In this document: in pieces, positions 1 to 6,357 of the stretch
How positions within the stretch are numbered: position 1 is the first letter of the stretch
Layout: each line of letters begins with the position of its first letter
Source: ECT2AJA-044 sp965658225
Lineage (GTDB): Bacteria; Bacteroidota; Bacteroidia; Flavobacteriales; ECT2AJA-044
Assembly: GCA_965658225.1 (NCBI GenBank)
Contig: CBFHRK010000086.1
Location: forward strand, 1 to 7,094
Length of the DNA: 7,094 bases
Reading direction: 5' to 3'
Position numbers and translations under genes: made by a program
The notes under the pieces: model-generated
Told to the model about the DNA's origin: nothing
Database searches by the model: none
The model's input: only the letters and a program-made list of their open reading frames with translations

Positions 1-913
1 TCATTGGAAGGTGATAGTGAATAATGAATTTTATTTCCGGGATATCGAGTCCACGTGCAGCCAAATCCGTAGCGAGAAGTACTTGATAGGTTCCGTTTCT
101 GAATTTAATCAATGATCGTTCCCGATCGATTTGCTCCATACCGCCGTAAAAGATTCCGTGATCGATTTCATTCTCGTGCAAGAATTCACTGACACGGTCG
201 ATACTTGCTTTGAAATTACAGAAAACAATGCCCGGTTGGCCATCAAGATGCTTTAACAAGGAGAGCAGAGTAGGTAACTTGTCCTTGGCTTTGGATGCAA
301 CCGTAACCACCTTTAATTTTGTTGGTTCGTCACGGGTAAAGTTAACGACCATAGGTTCATTGAGGCCGACAAAAGTAGGAATTGGGGCGTGTTGCGTGGC
401 GGAAGTAAGGACTTTGCGTTGAAGTCTTTTCAGGGATCCCACGATTTCACTCATTTCGTCTTCAAAGCCGACTTCCAACGACTTATCGAATTCGTCCAAA
501 ACTAAATATTTCACGGATCGTGCAGAGAACGTTTGTCTTCTCAGGTGATCGGCAACGCGACCAGGAGTGCCAATCAATATATGGGGTCTGTGCTTTATTT
601 CGACCTTGTCCTTAGTCATTGGCCGACCGCCATAAACGGCATTCACTTTTAAACCCGTTCCTAAATCGCGCAATACTTGTTCAATTTGGAGCGCTAGTTC
701 TCTCGATGGGGCAAGAATGAGTGCTTGAACATCTTCTTGATTTGGATCGATAAGCTCGAGAAGAGGAAGAACAAAAGCCAGGGTTTTTCCTGTTCCAGTG
801 GGGGAAAGGAGCACTACTTCCGAACATTCGGTAATGGCAAGGTGTGCTTCTCCCTGCATTTCATTGAGTTTTTCAATACCCAATTTTTTAATCAATCGCT
901 GCGTGTTCTTCAT
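1..913 (-). CDS. DEAD-box ATP-dependent RNA helicase, partial (3' end beyond the window)
   Basis: ATP-driven RNA helicase, probably acting on structured RNA in ribosome assembly or mRNA turnover in the cytoplasm; the specific substrate cannot be told. The first 304 residues are visible, with superfamily 2 motifs in order: a Q-motif-like MQ at residues 19-20, motif I SPTGTGKT (37-44), Ia PSRELA (69-74), GG (95-96), Ib TPGR (116-119), motif II DEFD (140-143), motif III SAT (171-173), an IVFCNF strand of the second RecA domain, and motif V ATDLAARGLD (281-290). The reading frame is open to base 1, so motif VI and any C-terminal RNA-binding tail lie outside. Motif II is DEFD rather than DEAD; the ATP-contacting D-E and final D are kept, so activity is expected. 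The start is the ATG at 911-913, 16 residues before the Q motif region, with a -7 promoter element about 25 bases upstream. It is divergent from the B12 operon and probably functionally unrelated. Confidence 0.95.
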   Translation of the reverse strand, partial: MKNTQRLIKKLGIEKLNEMQGEAHLAITECSEVVLLSPTGTGKTLAFVLPLLELIDPNQEDVQALILAPSRELALQIEQVLRDLGTGLKVNAVYGGRPMTKDKVEIKHRPHILIGTPGRVADHLRRQTFSARSVKYLVLDEFDKSLEVGFEDEMSEIVGSLKRLQRKVLTSATQHAPIPTFVGLNEPMVVNFTRDEPTKLKVVTVASKAKDKLPTLLSLLKHLDGQPGIVFCNFKASIDRVSEFLHENEIDHGIFYGGMEQIDRERSLIKFRNGTYQVLLATDLAARGLDIPEIKFIIHYHLPM

Positions 914-938
914 TCCGATTTATGTTTCCTCTTGGGTA

Positions 939-946
939 CAAAGGTA
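939..946 (-). promoter_or_regulatory. Bacteroidetes-type -7 promoter element for the helicase gene
   Basis: On the minus strand this reads TACCTTTG, a full match to the TAnnTTTG -7 element of the Bacteroidetes primary sigma factor. It lies about 25 bases before the helicase ATG, giving a short leader. No clear TTTG -33 element is seen 19-21 bases further upstream, so this rests on the -7 match and its position. Confidence 0.5.
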
Positions 947-978
947 GGGCGTTCTAATGTGTATTCGATTTGTTTGTC

Positions 979-986
979 TAGCTTTG
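979..986 (+). promoter_or_regulatory. Bacteroidetes-type -7 promoter element for the B12 riboswitch operon
   Basis: The plus strand reads TAGCTTTG, matching TAnnTTTG. It sits about 10-20 bases before the first recognisable bases of the cobalamin riboswitch, exactly where a promoter must be for the aptamer to be transcribed whole. The -33 region (about 955-960) has no good TTTG. It would overlap the -33 region of the divergent helicase promoter. Confidence 0.5.
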
Positions 987-996
987 CCCTGCTTTG

Positions 997-1170
997 GGTT
1001 TTATCGTGCCGTTAGGCACAGTAAATGAAAAGGGAATCCAGCGTAATTCTGGAACTGTACCCGCAGCTGTAATTCCTGTAATCAGGCAGTCGATATGTCA
1101 CTTTCGGACCTAGCGGTCCGATGGGAAGGCGCACTGCCCGTGAGGATGAGTCAGAAGACCTGCCCGCTGC
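997..1170 (+). promoter_or_regulatory. Cobalamin (adenosylcobalamin-type) riboswitch
   Basis: The segment carries the conserved blocks of the cobalamin riboswitch family in the right order: a GTGCC/GGCAC pair (1006-1010 with 1015-1019), AAAGGGAATCCAG near 1029-1041 with its partner CTGG, the highly conserved CTGTACCCGCAGCTGTAA block at 1055-1072, a GTCACT box (1097-1102) standing where GCCACTG is usual, GATGGGAAGGC (1120-1130), and GATGAGTCAGAAGACCTGCC (1145-1164). Visible helices include GGCAGT/ACTGCC (1085-1090 with 1133-1138) and a perfect 7-bp hairpin at 1104-1121 with loop TAGC. It would fold on binding a B12 cofactor and repress the downstream operon. The aptamer ends about 40 bases before the start codon. 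No U-tract terminator is seen between them, so control of translation initiation is more likely than attenuation. Confidence 0.95.
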
Positions 1171-1189
1171 TTTATGGATTATTAATTTA

Positions 1190-1210
1190 ATACTTCGGGA
1201 AGAAAGTATG
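1190..1210 (+). promoter_or_regulatory. Start-codon hairpin, candidate riboswitch expression platform and RBS
   Basis: A 6-bp perfect inverted repeat, ATACTT (1190-1195) and AAGTAT (1204-1209), flanks an 8-base loop CGGGAAGA. The second arm includes the first two bases of the ATG start codon, and the loop carries the purine-rich GGGAAGA that is the best candidate ribosome binding site. The hairpin could modulate initiation as part of the riboswitch output. The pairing is visible in the sequence, but the regulatory role is inferred, and the stem is AU-rich and only moderately stable. Confidence 0.4.
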
Positions 1211-1918
1211 CTATTGAAACAGACCTTAGCCGGGCTATTGTGCGGCCTGGGATTAACGACCTTTGCACAAGTTTCTCAATTTTCAGATTTATCTATTTTC
1301 GTTGGTTCCGGTTCCGATACGGTTGGAGTCGTCATCGATTTTTTGGACAGTACCCAGCAATCGTCCTTTGCTTGGGGCGTATTGTTTAATGACTCCATCG
1401 ATGGTCAAGGGGTGATTGATGCCCTTAGTGCTGATCCCGCATTAAGCTTTTCGGTTACAAATGGTTTTTTGAACGATCTTGTTTATTCAACTAAAAGCTT
1501 AGCTGGAATAGGAGGTAGCCCAGATTACTGGGGTACCTGGTCGGGTAATCCGTCTGCTTGGGTTTCAAACTTAGGTTTAACCACTTCCGTTCCTGCCGGA
1601 ACTTGGTTCGGATTCAGCTACATGGATTTCAATCCATCCATTGAGCCGGGCCCAGCCGTGGCGGCGGAAAACTCAATCGGTACGGTTGAAAATGAATGGC
1701 TCGCCGTGTCTATTTACCCGGTTCCTTTCTCCAATTTGCTGAATGTACAATTGGATTCACCGGCGAATGTGCGCGTATATAATGCCTTAGGTCAATTGGT
1801 TGCTGAGCACCGTGCTTCAGGACTCGTTGAAATGGATGCACTTTCATGGCCAAAAGGCTTATATTCTGTGGTTGTTGAATTCGCTTCGGGCGAACAGGTT
1901 TATAAAGTGATCAAATAA
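1208..1918 (+). CDS. T9SS-exported surface protein, riboswitch-controlled; candidate B12-binding protein
   Basis: Secreted protein of 236 residues, first gene of the B12-riboswitch operon. A Sec signal peptide covers residues 1-20 (cleavage expected at TFA/Q). A domain at about 28-155 has the landmarks VGSGSD, VVIDF, FAWGV, VIDALSADP, a YWGTWSGN block (108-114) and GTWFGFSY (131-138). The C-terminus (165-236) is a T9SS type A sorting domain, with YPVPFSNLLNV, VYNALGQLV and the GLYSVVVE strand. The T9SS translocates such proteins across the outer membrane and anchors or releases them. The domain resembles one seen in other secreted proteins with sorting tags, generally unassigned; I cannot name its family surely. 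Operon position implies a role in capturing B12 or corrinoids at the surface. The frame is open upstream to an ATG at 1121, but that lies inside the riboswitch; 1208 gives a proper signal peptide and follows GGGAAGA. Confidence 0.85.
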   Translation: MLLKQTLAGLLCGLGLTTFAQVSQFSDLSIFVGSGSDTVGVVIDFLDSTQQSSFAWGVLFNDSIDGQGVIDALSADPALSFSVTNGFLNDLVYSTKSLAGIGGSPDYWGTWSGNPSAWVSNLGLTTSVPAGTWFGFSYMDFNPSIEPGPAVAAENSIGTVENEWLAVSIYPVPFSNLLNVQLDSPANVRVYNALGQLVAEHRASGLVEMDALSWPKGLYSVVVEFASGEQVYKVIK

Positions 1919-1921
1919 ATT

Positions 1922-3649
1922 TTGAATCGATTACTCCCATGGGTATTGTTGTTTTCTCTGTCGGCCTACGGCCAGATGGATACTTCACTATTACCCACGG
2001 TTGATTTGAAATCGGAGTCTTTTAATCCTGCCGTAGGCAGCAAATCGATTGAGCTCGATTCTGCTTTTCAATCGGGCTACCTCCAGTTATCGCAAAGCAT
2101 CCACTTGGATTTACCCGTTTTTGTGAAATCCTACGGACCCTCTGCAATAGCCACTTTTTCGGTTCGCGGAACAGGGGCGCAACATACGGATGTGCTTTGG
2201 AACGGACTTACAATGAACAGTCCAATGCTTGGGCTGTACGATTTAAACCTCGCTAGTCCGACGGCCTTCGAGGCCATTGATTTCCACTATGGTGGCGCGT
2301 CGTTAATTTCCGGAGCAAGTTCATTTGGAGGCGCACTAAATTTGAAAAATGAATTGAATTTTTCAGAGCATTTAAAGTACGGAGCCGATGTATTTTTCGG
2401 AAGCTACCAAACAAGTCACACGGGAGTTCAATTATCGGCCAGTAATGGCCGACTCGTATGGCGAACGAAGTTACTGTGGGACCGTTCATTAAACGATTTT
2501 GAATTTACGGATCCCAGAAATGAAGCGAGTCCTACCTATATAAATGAGCACGCTGAAGTTCGAATGAATATGTGGTTGCAAGAAGTGGGCTATCGAATCA
2601 ATGCGGGGAACACCGTAGTTGCGCGGCTTTGGATCCAAGAATCAAATCGTCAATTGCCCTCTTTGCTCACGCTTTTTAGTGATCCAGATCCTGAAAGCCG
2701 ATCGGTTCAAAAAGATATTCAGCAGCGAGGTCAACTAGAATGGTCGTATAAAAAAAGACACTTTCAATCGGTCCTTCGATCGGGAATATCGTCGTGGAGA
2801 ATTCAATTCGACGAGAATCGAACTACGGCTCAATCTTGGCAAAATCAATGGAAAACGGTTTATCAACCGAATGAATTGATGCAGTGCAGAACAACAGTTC
2901 AAATAGATCGAGAAGAAGGGCGAGCCGAAGAGTACACCGANNNNNNNNNNNNNNNNNNNNNNNNNNNNNNNNNNNNNNNNNNNNNNNNNNNNNNNNNNNN
3001 NNNNNNNNNNNNNNNNNNNNNNNNNNNNNNNNNNNNNNNTGAAGAGAATGAGACAATTCAGCCCGAGAACAATCAGCAATCGGAAATATCGCAGCGTTTT
3101 ATTAAGTCGTTTGATCGATTTGGCCTGGAGATTTCAGGAACCGTATATACCCAATTCATCGATGATTATATTCTTTGGCTCCCTCAGAACGATTTGTCGT
3201 GGCAAGCGCAAAACATTGAGCGGGTCGAAATCCTGGGCTCAGAAATCGGAGTCACACTGAGTAAAAGATTTGGTGCCGCCCATGCTCGGTTTAACGCTTC
3301 CTATGCCTACACTCAAAGCCAAGATCCGGAGGGAAATCAGCTGATATTCATACCGAAAAACCAATTTAGAGCAAAGGTAATTTGTAGTATTCAGCGTTGG
3401 ACTACCCAATTGAGTTTTGTACATCAAGGGAAAATATACACGGATTCCGATAATACATTCTACATGCCTTGGTATCAGACAGCCGACCTTCGCGTTAGTT
3501 ATGTTTTTTCATGGGCGAAGCAACAGTTCAGTACCTATATTCAGTCGAGTAACCCAACCAATACGGAGTATCAATCGTTGCCTTATCGTCCTATGCCGGG
3601 CAGAACCTTTCAAATTGGAATCAAATGGAATGGCCAAAAATCAAGTTAA
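1922..3649 (+). CDS. btuB: TonB-dependent outer-membrane receptor, BtuB-type cobalamin transporter (interrupted by an assembly gap)
   Basis: Outer-membrane beta-barrel that imports cobalamin into the periplasm using TonB/ExbBD energy. A signal peptide covers residues 1-18 (cleaved after AYG), followed by a possible TonB box around TVDLKSE (26-32) and a plug domain at about 55-142 with VRGTGAQHTDVLWNG (81-95), SPMLGLYDL and YGGASLISGASSFGGALNL. The barrel follows and ends in PGRTFQIGIKW, a typical final strand. There is no N-terminal carboxypeptidase-regulatory-like domain, as in BtuB-type rather than SusC-type receptors. The start is TTG, three bases after the previous TAA; it is the only start giving a complete signal peptide, which suggests translational coupling. 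Residues 340-373 are unknown because of 99 N bases; the frame is the same on both sides. B12 specificity is inferred from the riboswitch and the BtuG-like neighbour; the family assignment itself is firm. Confidence 0.9.
   Translation: MNRLLPWVLLFSLSAYGQMDTSLLPTVDLKSESFNPAVGSKSIELDSAFQSGYLQLSQSIHLDLPVFVKSYGPSAIATFSVRGTGAQHTDVLWNGLTMNSPMLGLYDLNLASPTAFEAIDFHYGGASLISGASSFGGALNLKNELNFSEHLKYGADVFFGSYQTSHTGVQLSASNGRLVWRTKLLWDRSLNDFEFTDPRNEASPTYINEHAEVRMNMWLQEVGYRINAGNTVVARLWIQESNRQLPSLLTLFSDPDPESRSVQKDIQQRGQLEWSYKKRHFQSVLRSGISSWRIQFDENRTTAQSWQNQWKTVYQPNELMQCRTTVQIDREEGRAEEYTXXXXXXXXXXXXXXXXXXXXXXXXXXXXXXXXXXEENETIQPENNQQSEISQRFIKSFDRFGLEISGTVYTQFIDDYILWLPQNDLSWQAQNIERVEILGSEIGVTLSKRFGAAHARFNASYAYTQSQDPEGNQLIFIPKNQFRAKVICSIQRWTTQLSFVHQGKIYTDSDNTFYMPWYQTADLRVSYVFSWAKQQFSTYIQSSNPTNTEYQSLPYRPMPGRTFQIGIKWNGQKSS
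2941..3039. other. Assembly gap (99 N)
   Basis: Ninety-nine undetermined bases lie inside the receptor gene. The sequence resumes at the IQPENN segment, which looks like the NPxLKPE motif found about 200 residues before the end of many TonB-dependent receptors. The real missing length need not equal 99 bases. Confidence 0.99.
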
Positions 3650-4659
3650 TTGCACTCCTCATCTTAGCCTCATTAACGGCTTGCCAAAATAAGGAGGTGG
3701 GCCCACAAAGCACTATTGATGAGGGATCTGGTGTCTTCGCCTATAATGACGGTTTGCTCATTGTGAATGAGGGCACTTTCAATTTTAGCAATGCCTCCGT
3801 TTCTTATTACCAGCCTGAAAACGGGATTTCTGTTTCGCAAGTGTTTGATCGTCAAAACGATTTACCCCTCGGTGATGTGCTTCAATCCATTTATTTGGAT
3901 GAAGAAGACCTTTATTTAGTGGTGAATAATTCGTCGCGTATCGCGGTGGTTGACCCGGTTGATTTTCGCCTGCGGCGCGATTTTTTCAATATGGGCTCTC
4001 CTCGATACTTGGTTCGATATGAAAACAGGCTATTTATTTCACAATTGTTTGATTCACATATTTGGGTCGTTGATGCCCTTTCCGGCGAATTGATTGAGAA
4101 ATGGCCTACGCCTGGCTGGACCGAGCGAGTGCTTTTGACCGATACTCTTCTTTGGGTCGAGTGTTACTCAAGTCAGGAGTTGCTTCCTTATGATCTAAAG
4201 AACGATTCAGCTTTAGCCCCGATTCCAATTTCGGGCGGACCCAATTCCACGCTGGTGGCGAATGGTAAAATGTATGGACTTATAGCTATGGCAGTAGGAA
4301 GTATGCTGTTTGAAGTAGATCCGAGCACGCAAGAACGAACTCGAGAGCTGAATTTAGCTCCCTTTGACGCGATGCATTTACAATTCGATTCCTTCTCTGG
4401 TAAGCTTTATTTTTGGTCGGGTGGCGGCGTTTTCCGAATCAATATAAACGATTGGGCTCTTGAGACAGATACCTTGTTCAGCACTGGAAATAAGAATGTG
4501 GGTGGATTGTATTTAGATCCATTAGATCGAAATTGGTACTATACAGATGTGCTTGATTTTGCTTCACAAGGCTGGCTTTATCGGGTCGATGAAAATTACA
4601 CACATACACAAGATTCAGTGCGCATGGGGTTTATTCCGCGTACTATTTTACGACCATAA
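3625..4659 (+). CDS. btuG: BtuG-type surface lipoprotein, YncE-like/DUF5074 beta-propeller
   Basis: Predicted cell-surface lipoprotein of 344 residues that captures B12 and hands it to BtuB. In Bacteroides, BtuG binds cobalamin extremely tightly and sits as a lid on BtuB. The N-terminus is a lipoprotein signal with a short charged start, a hydrophobic run (8-16) and lipobox LTAC with the lipidated Cys at position 20. The QNKE after it weakly resembles a Bacteroidetes lipoprotein surface-export signal. From about residue 42 to the end the chain has propeller-like repeats: LLIVNEGTF (44-52), LYLVVNNSSRIAVVDP (97-111), LFISQLFDSHIWVVD (136-150), LLWVECYSSQELLPYD, MYGLIAMAVGSMLFEVDP, LYFWSGGGVFRIN, and a last WLYRVDENY then GFIP. 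The ATG lies 25 bases inside the end of the receptor gene, so translation is probably coupled. Within the YncE/DUF5074 family the B12 role is inferred from operon context. Confidence 0.85.
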   Translation: MEWPKIKLIALLILASLTACQNKEVGPQSTIDEGSGVFAYNDGLLIVNEGTFNFSNASVSYYQPENGISVSQVFDRQNDLPLGDVLQSIYLDEEDLYLVVNNSSRIAVVDPVDFRLRRDFFNMGSPRYLVRYENRLFISQLFDSHIWVVDALSGELIEKWPTPGWTERVLLTDTLLWVECYSSQELLPYDLKNDSALAPIPISGGPNSTLVANGKMYGLIAMAVGSMLFEVDPSTQERTRELNLAPFDAMHLQFDSFSGKLYFWSGGGVFRININDWALETDTLFSTGNKNVGGLYLDPLDRNWYYTDVLDFASQGWLYRVDENYTHTQDSVRMGFIPRTILRP

Positions 4660-5766
4660 TCGTGCGGCTTGGTGACCGACTTCGGAGCCTATAGCAATGC
4701 CCATTCCGCCCATTCGGAGTGCCATCCCGATCCGATCGGAAGATCGTTTTATAATGGGCTGTTTAGCGCCTCCTACACCCATAATTCCGGCCCATCGTGT
4801 TTCAACAGAAAAGCTTGTATTACCGAGAACTTCTTGTTTAAGTATCTCTTCTAAGTTATTCTGAATCAATTCAGTAGTGGCTATTTCGGTAGTGGTTTCG
4901 CCTTTGAAGTCAAGTTGCCTTCCACCGCCAAATAGGAGTCGATGTTCATCTATATGTCGGAAGTAGTAATACCCTTCATTCAAATGAAAAGTGCCTTTCC
5001 AGCCGTGAGGCTGTTCCGATTTAGCTACTAATACTTGAGCCCTAGCGGGCTGAAGGTCCAGGTCGGCAACGAGGGCGTTGCCAAATCCGTTGGTGCAAAC
5101 AAGTACTCGGTCCGACAAAAACGCACCCCGGTCGGTCTGAGTTTGAACCATTTTCGATGACTCGTTTACGGAGGTCACAGTGACTCCATTCCAGAGTTGA
5201 ACACCGGCTTGTTGCGTTTTCTTTAAAAGCTCCTTAATCATAAGTGCGGGATTCAGGGCCCCTTCCAGCCGCAAGGCTGCGCAATTAGAAAAGGAGGGAG
5301 AGGTGAAACTCGAATCAAATGCAATCGCATTTTTTTGTCCGGTAGCTTCTAGGAAAATCGAATTCAAATTTGAAAGGGAAGCTTTTACCTTAGAAACCGT
5401 ACTCGCCTCTGTCGATCGGAATAGTTCAAAACCACCACAGGGTTGGTAATCCATTTCTTTTTCACCCACAAGCGATCGCAGTCGATTGAGCCCGTTCCAA
5501 CGCATCTGAAGGGTTTTAAGGACTTCTTCTTCCGTTCGGTGGGAGAGATCATCAAGGATTTCGGTAGGACTCCCAAGACAGGCAAATCCCGCATTCTTCG
5601 TGCTGGCTCCATTCGGGAGGAAATCTCTTTCGAGCACGACTACTTTGTGATGGGGAAATAGATCTTTATAGTATAAAGCACTCGTAAGGCCTACGATGCC
5701 TGAACCGATGATCAATAAATCAATATCGTTTGTGAAATGAGCTTTTTCCCAGTAGGAGAAAGGCAT
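4648..5766 (-). CDS. FAD-dependent oxidoreductase, DAO (D-amino-acid oxidase-like) family
   Basis: Predicted soluble flavoenzyme of 372 residues that would oxidise an amine or amino-acid-like substrate; the substrate is unknown. The N-terminal Rossmann fold is clear: LLIIGSGIVGLTSALYY (17-33) with the GxGxxG glycines at 21, 23 and 26, then VVVLERD (42-48), whose Glu46 should bind the FAD ribose. The DAO-family block GASTKNAGF (53-61) follows. GIMGVGGAKQPIIK and the GGMGIAIGSEVG segment near the C-terminus form the closing FAD-binding region. There is no signal peptide. The length fits single-domain DAO proteins. Its ATG overlaps the stop of the membrane protein gene upstream (TAATG), so the two are cotranslated. 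Its stop end overlaps the convergent btuG-like gene by 12 bases. No sequence evidence ties it to B12 metabolism; the pairing with the membrane protein is the only functional hint. Confidence 0.9.
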   Translation of the reverse strand: MPFSYWEKAHFTNDIDLLIIGSGIVGLTSALYYKDLFPHHKVVVLERDFLPNGASTKNAGFACLGSPTEILDDLSHRTEEEVLKTLQMRWNGLNRLRSLVGEKEMDYQPCGGFELFRSTEASTVSKVKASLSNLNSIFLEATGQKNAIAFDSSFTSPSFSNCAALRLEGALNPALMIKELLKKTQQAGVQLWNGVTVTSVNESSKMVQTQTDRGAFLSDRVLVCTNGFGNALVADLDLQPARAQVLVAKSEQPHGWKGTFHLNEGYYYFRHIDEHRLLFGGGRQLDFKGETTTEIATTELIQNNLEEILKQEVLGNTSFSVETRWAGIMGVGGAKQPIIKRSSDRIGMALRMGGMGIAIGSEVGHQAARLWS

Positions 5767-6314
5767 TAGGCCCTTGCGAAAATCAAGTTTTGTCTCTGAG
5801 CTAATTCATAAGCACCAAAGAGCACACCTGAGAAGAGAAGCGTAGATACGAATTCATTTCTAAAGAAAGGTACTGCAGCTTCATAGCAGAGTAGAAGCCC
5901 CGTTATATTTGCCGTGTAGGGACTGGAAACGCTAATCCAGAAGCCAAAATTAGAGATCAAAAAGAATAGAACACTTGACCCTAAAGAGGCCCCAACAACC
6001 TTCAGCAAAGAAGGTGCTTGAAGTAAAAAACGCCCGATAATAACTGCCAATAATAAAGCGCTCGCCATATAGATGAAACCGTCAGTAAAAAACATGAACG
6101 ACTCGTAATATTCAGCGTAAAGGATATTATTGATGGCCAAATCGCTTAGCCAAAGCGCTGCCACGGGAATTAAAAAGGCTTTCCAATCTTTCAATATTTT
6201 TGAACCACTAAACAGTGCAATGGCGCCCATAGCGGTAAAATTGGCGGGATGAGGAATTAAACGACTCAAAGCAGCAACCGCGATAAGTGAAAGTATGAAG
6301 TGTTCTTTTTTCAT
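5766..6314 (-). CDS. Polytopic inner-membrane protein, DUF6580-like
   Basis: Integral membrane protein of 182 residues with five or six predicted helices: about 5-20, 26-41, 44-65, 76-98, 106-127 and 139-172. The SRLIPHPANFTAMGAIALFSG segment (17-37), the LSDLAINN turn (56-63), SNFGFWIS (121-128) and CYEAAVPFF (143-151) match what I recall of DUF6580, a family of small putative transport proteins. Overall size and helix number also resemble substrate-binding (S) components of ECF vitamin transporters, but no ATPase or T component is nearby, so that reading is speculative. The chosen ATG has a -7 promoter element about 22 bases upstream. The stop overlaps the start of the oxidoreductase gene by one base, forming a two-gene unit. 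Transport of a cobalamin-related compound is possible given the neighbouring operon, but it has no riboswitch of its own. Confidence 0.8.
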   Translation of the reverse strand: MKKEHFILSLIAVAALSRLIPHPANFTAMGAIALFSGSKILKDWKAFLIPVAALWLSDLAINNILYAEYYESFMFFTDGFIYMASALLLAVIIGRFLLQAPSLLKVVGASLGSSVLFFLISNFGFWISVSSPYTANITGLLLCYEAAVPFFRNEFVSTLLFSGVLFGAYELAQRQNLIFARA

Positions 6315-6336
6315 AGTGGTCTAAATTTCAGACACA

Positions 6337-6344
6337 CAAAAGTA
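6337..6344 (-). promoter_or_regulatory. Bacteroidetes-type -7 promoter element for the membrane protein/oxidoreductase pair
   Basis: On the minus strand this reads TACTTTTG, matching TAnnTTTG, in the 43-base gap between the TolC-like gene stop and the membrane protein ATG. It implies the downstream pair can be transcribed separately from the efflux gene. No convincing -33 TTTG was found, so read-through from the upstream gene remains possible. Confidence 0.45.
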
Positions 6345-6357
6345 GCAATAAAATGGC

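Noticed and set aside
725..1015. Plus-strand reading frame of 96 codons
   Set aside because: Antisense to the helicase N-terminus and running into the riboswitch; composition and content are not protein-like.
1104..1121. Perfect 7-bp hairpin with TAGC loop, considered as a transcription terminator
   Set aside because: It lies between conserved riboswitch blocks and is not followed by a T-tract, so it is an internal aptamer stem.
1121..1207. Longer reading of the first operon gene starting at the ATG at 1121
   Set aside because: This stretch is the 3' half of the cobalamin riboswitch (conserved GGGAAGGC and GACCTGCC blocks); starting at 1208 gives a normal signal peptide.
1226..1243. Possible lipobox at Cys12 of the first operon protein (GLLC)
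   Set aside because: The residue before Cys is Leu, which lipoprotein signal peptidase does not favour; a TFA/Q signal peptidase I site eight residues on, plus a T9SS tail, fits better.
2735..3079. Minus-strand frames crossing the N gap
   Set aside because: They exist only because N bases cannot form stops, and they are antisense to the receptor gene.
4731..4740. Perfect palindrome TCCGATCGGA
   Set aside because: It is inside the oxidoreductase coding region, short, single-copy as far as I can see, and expected by chance.
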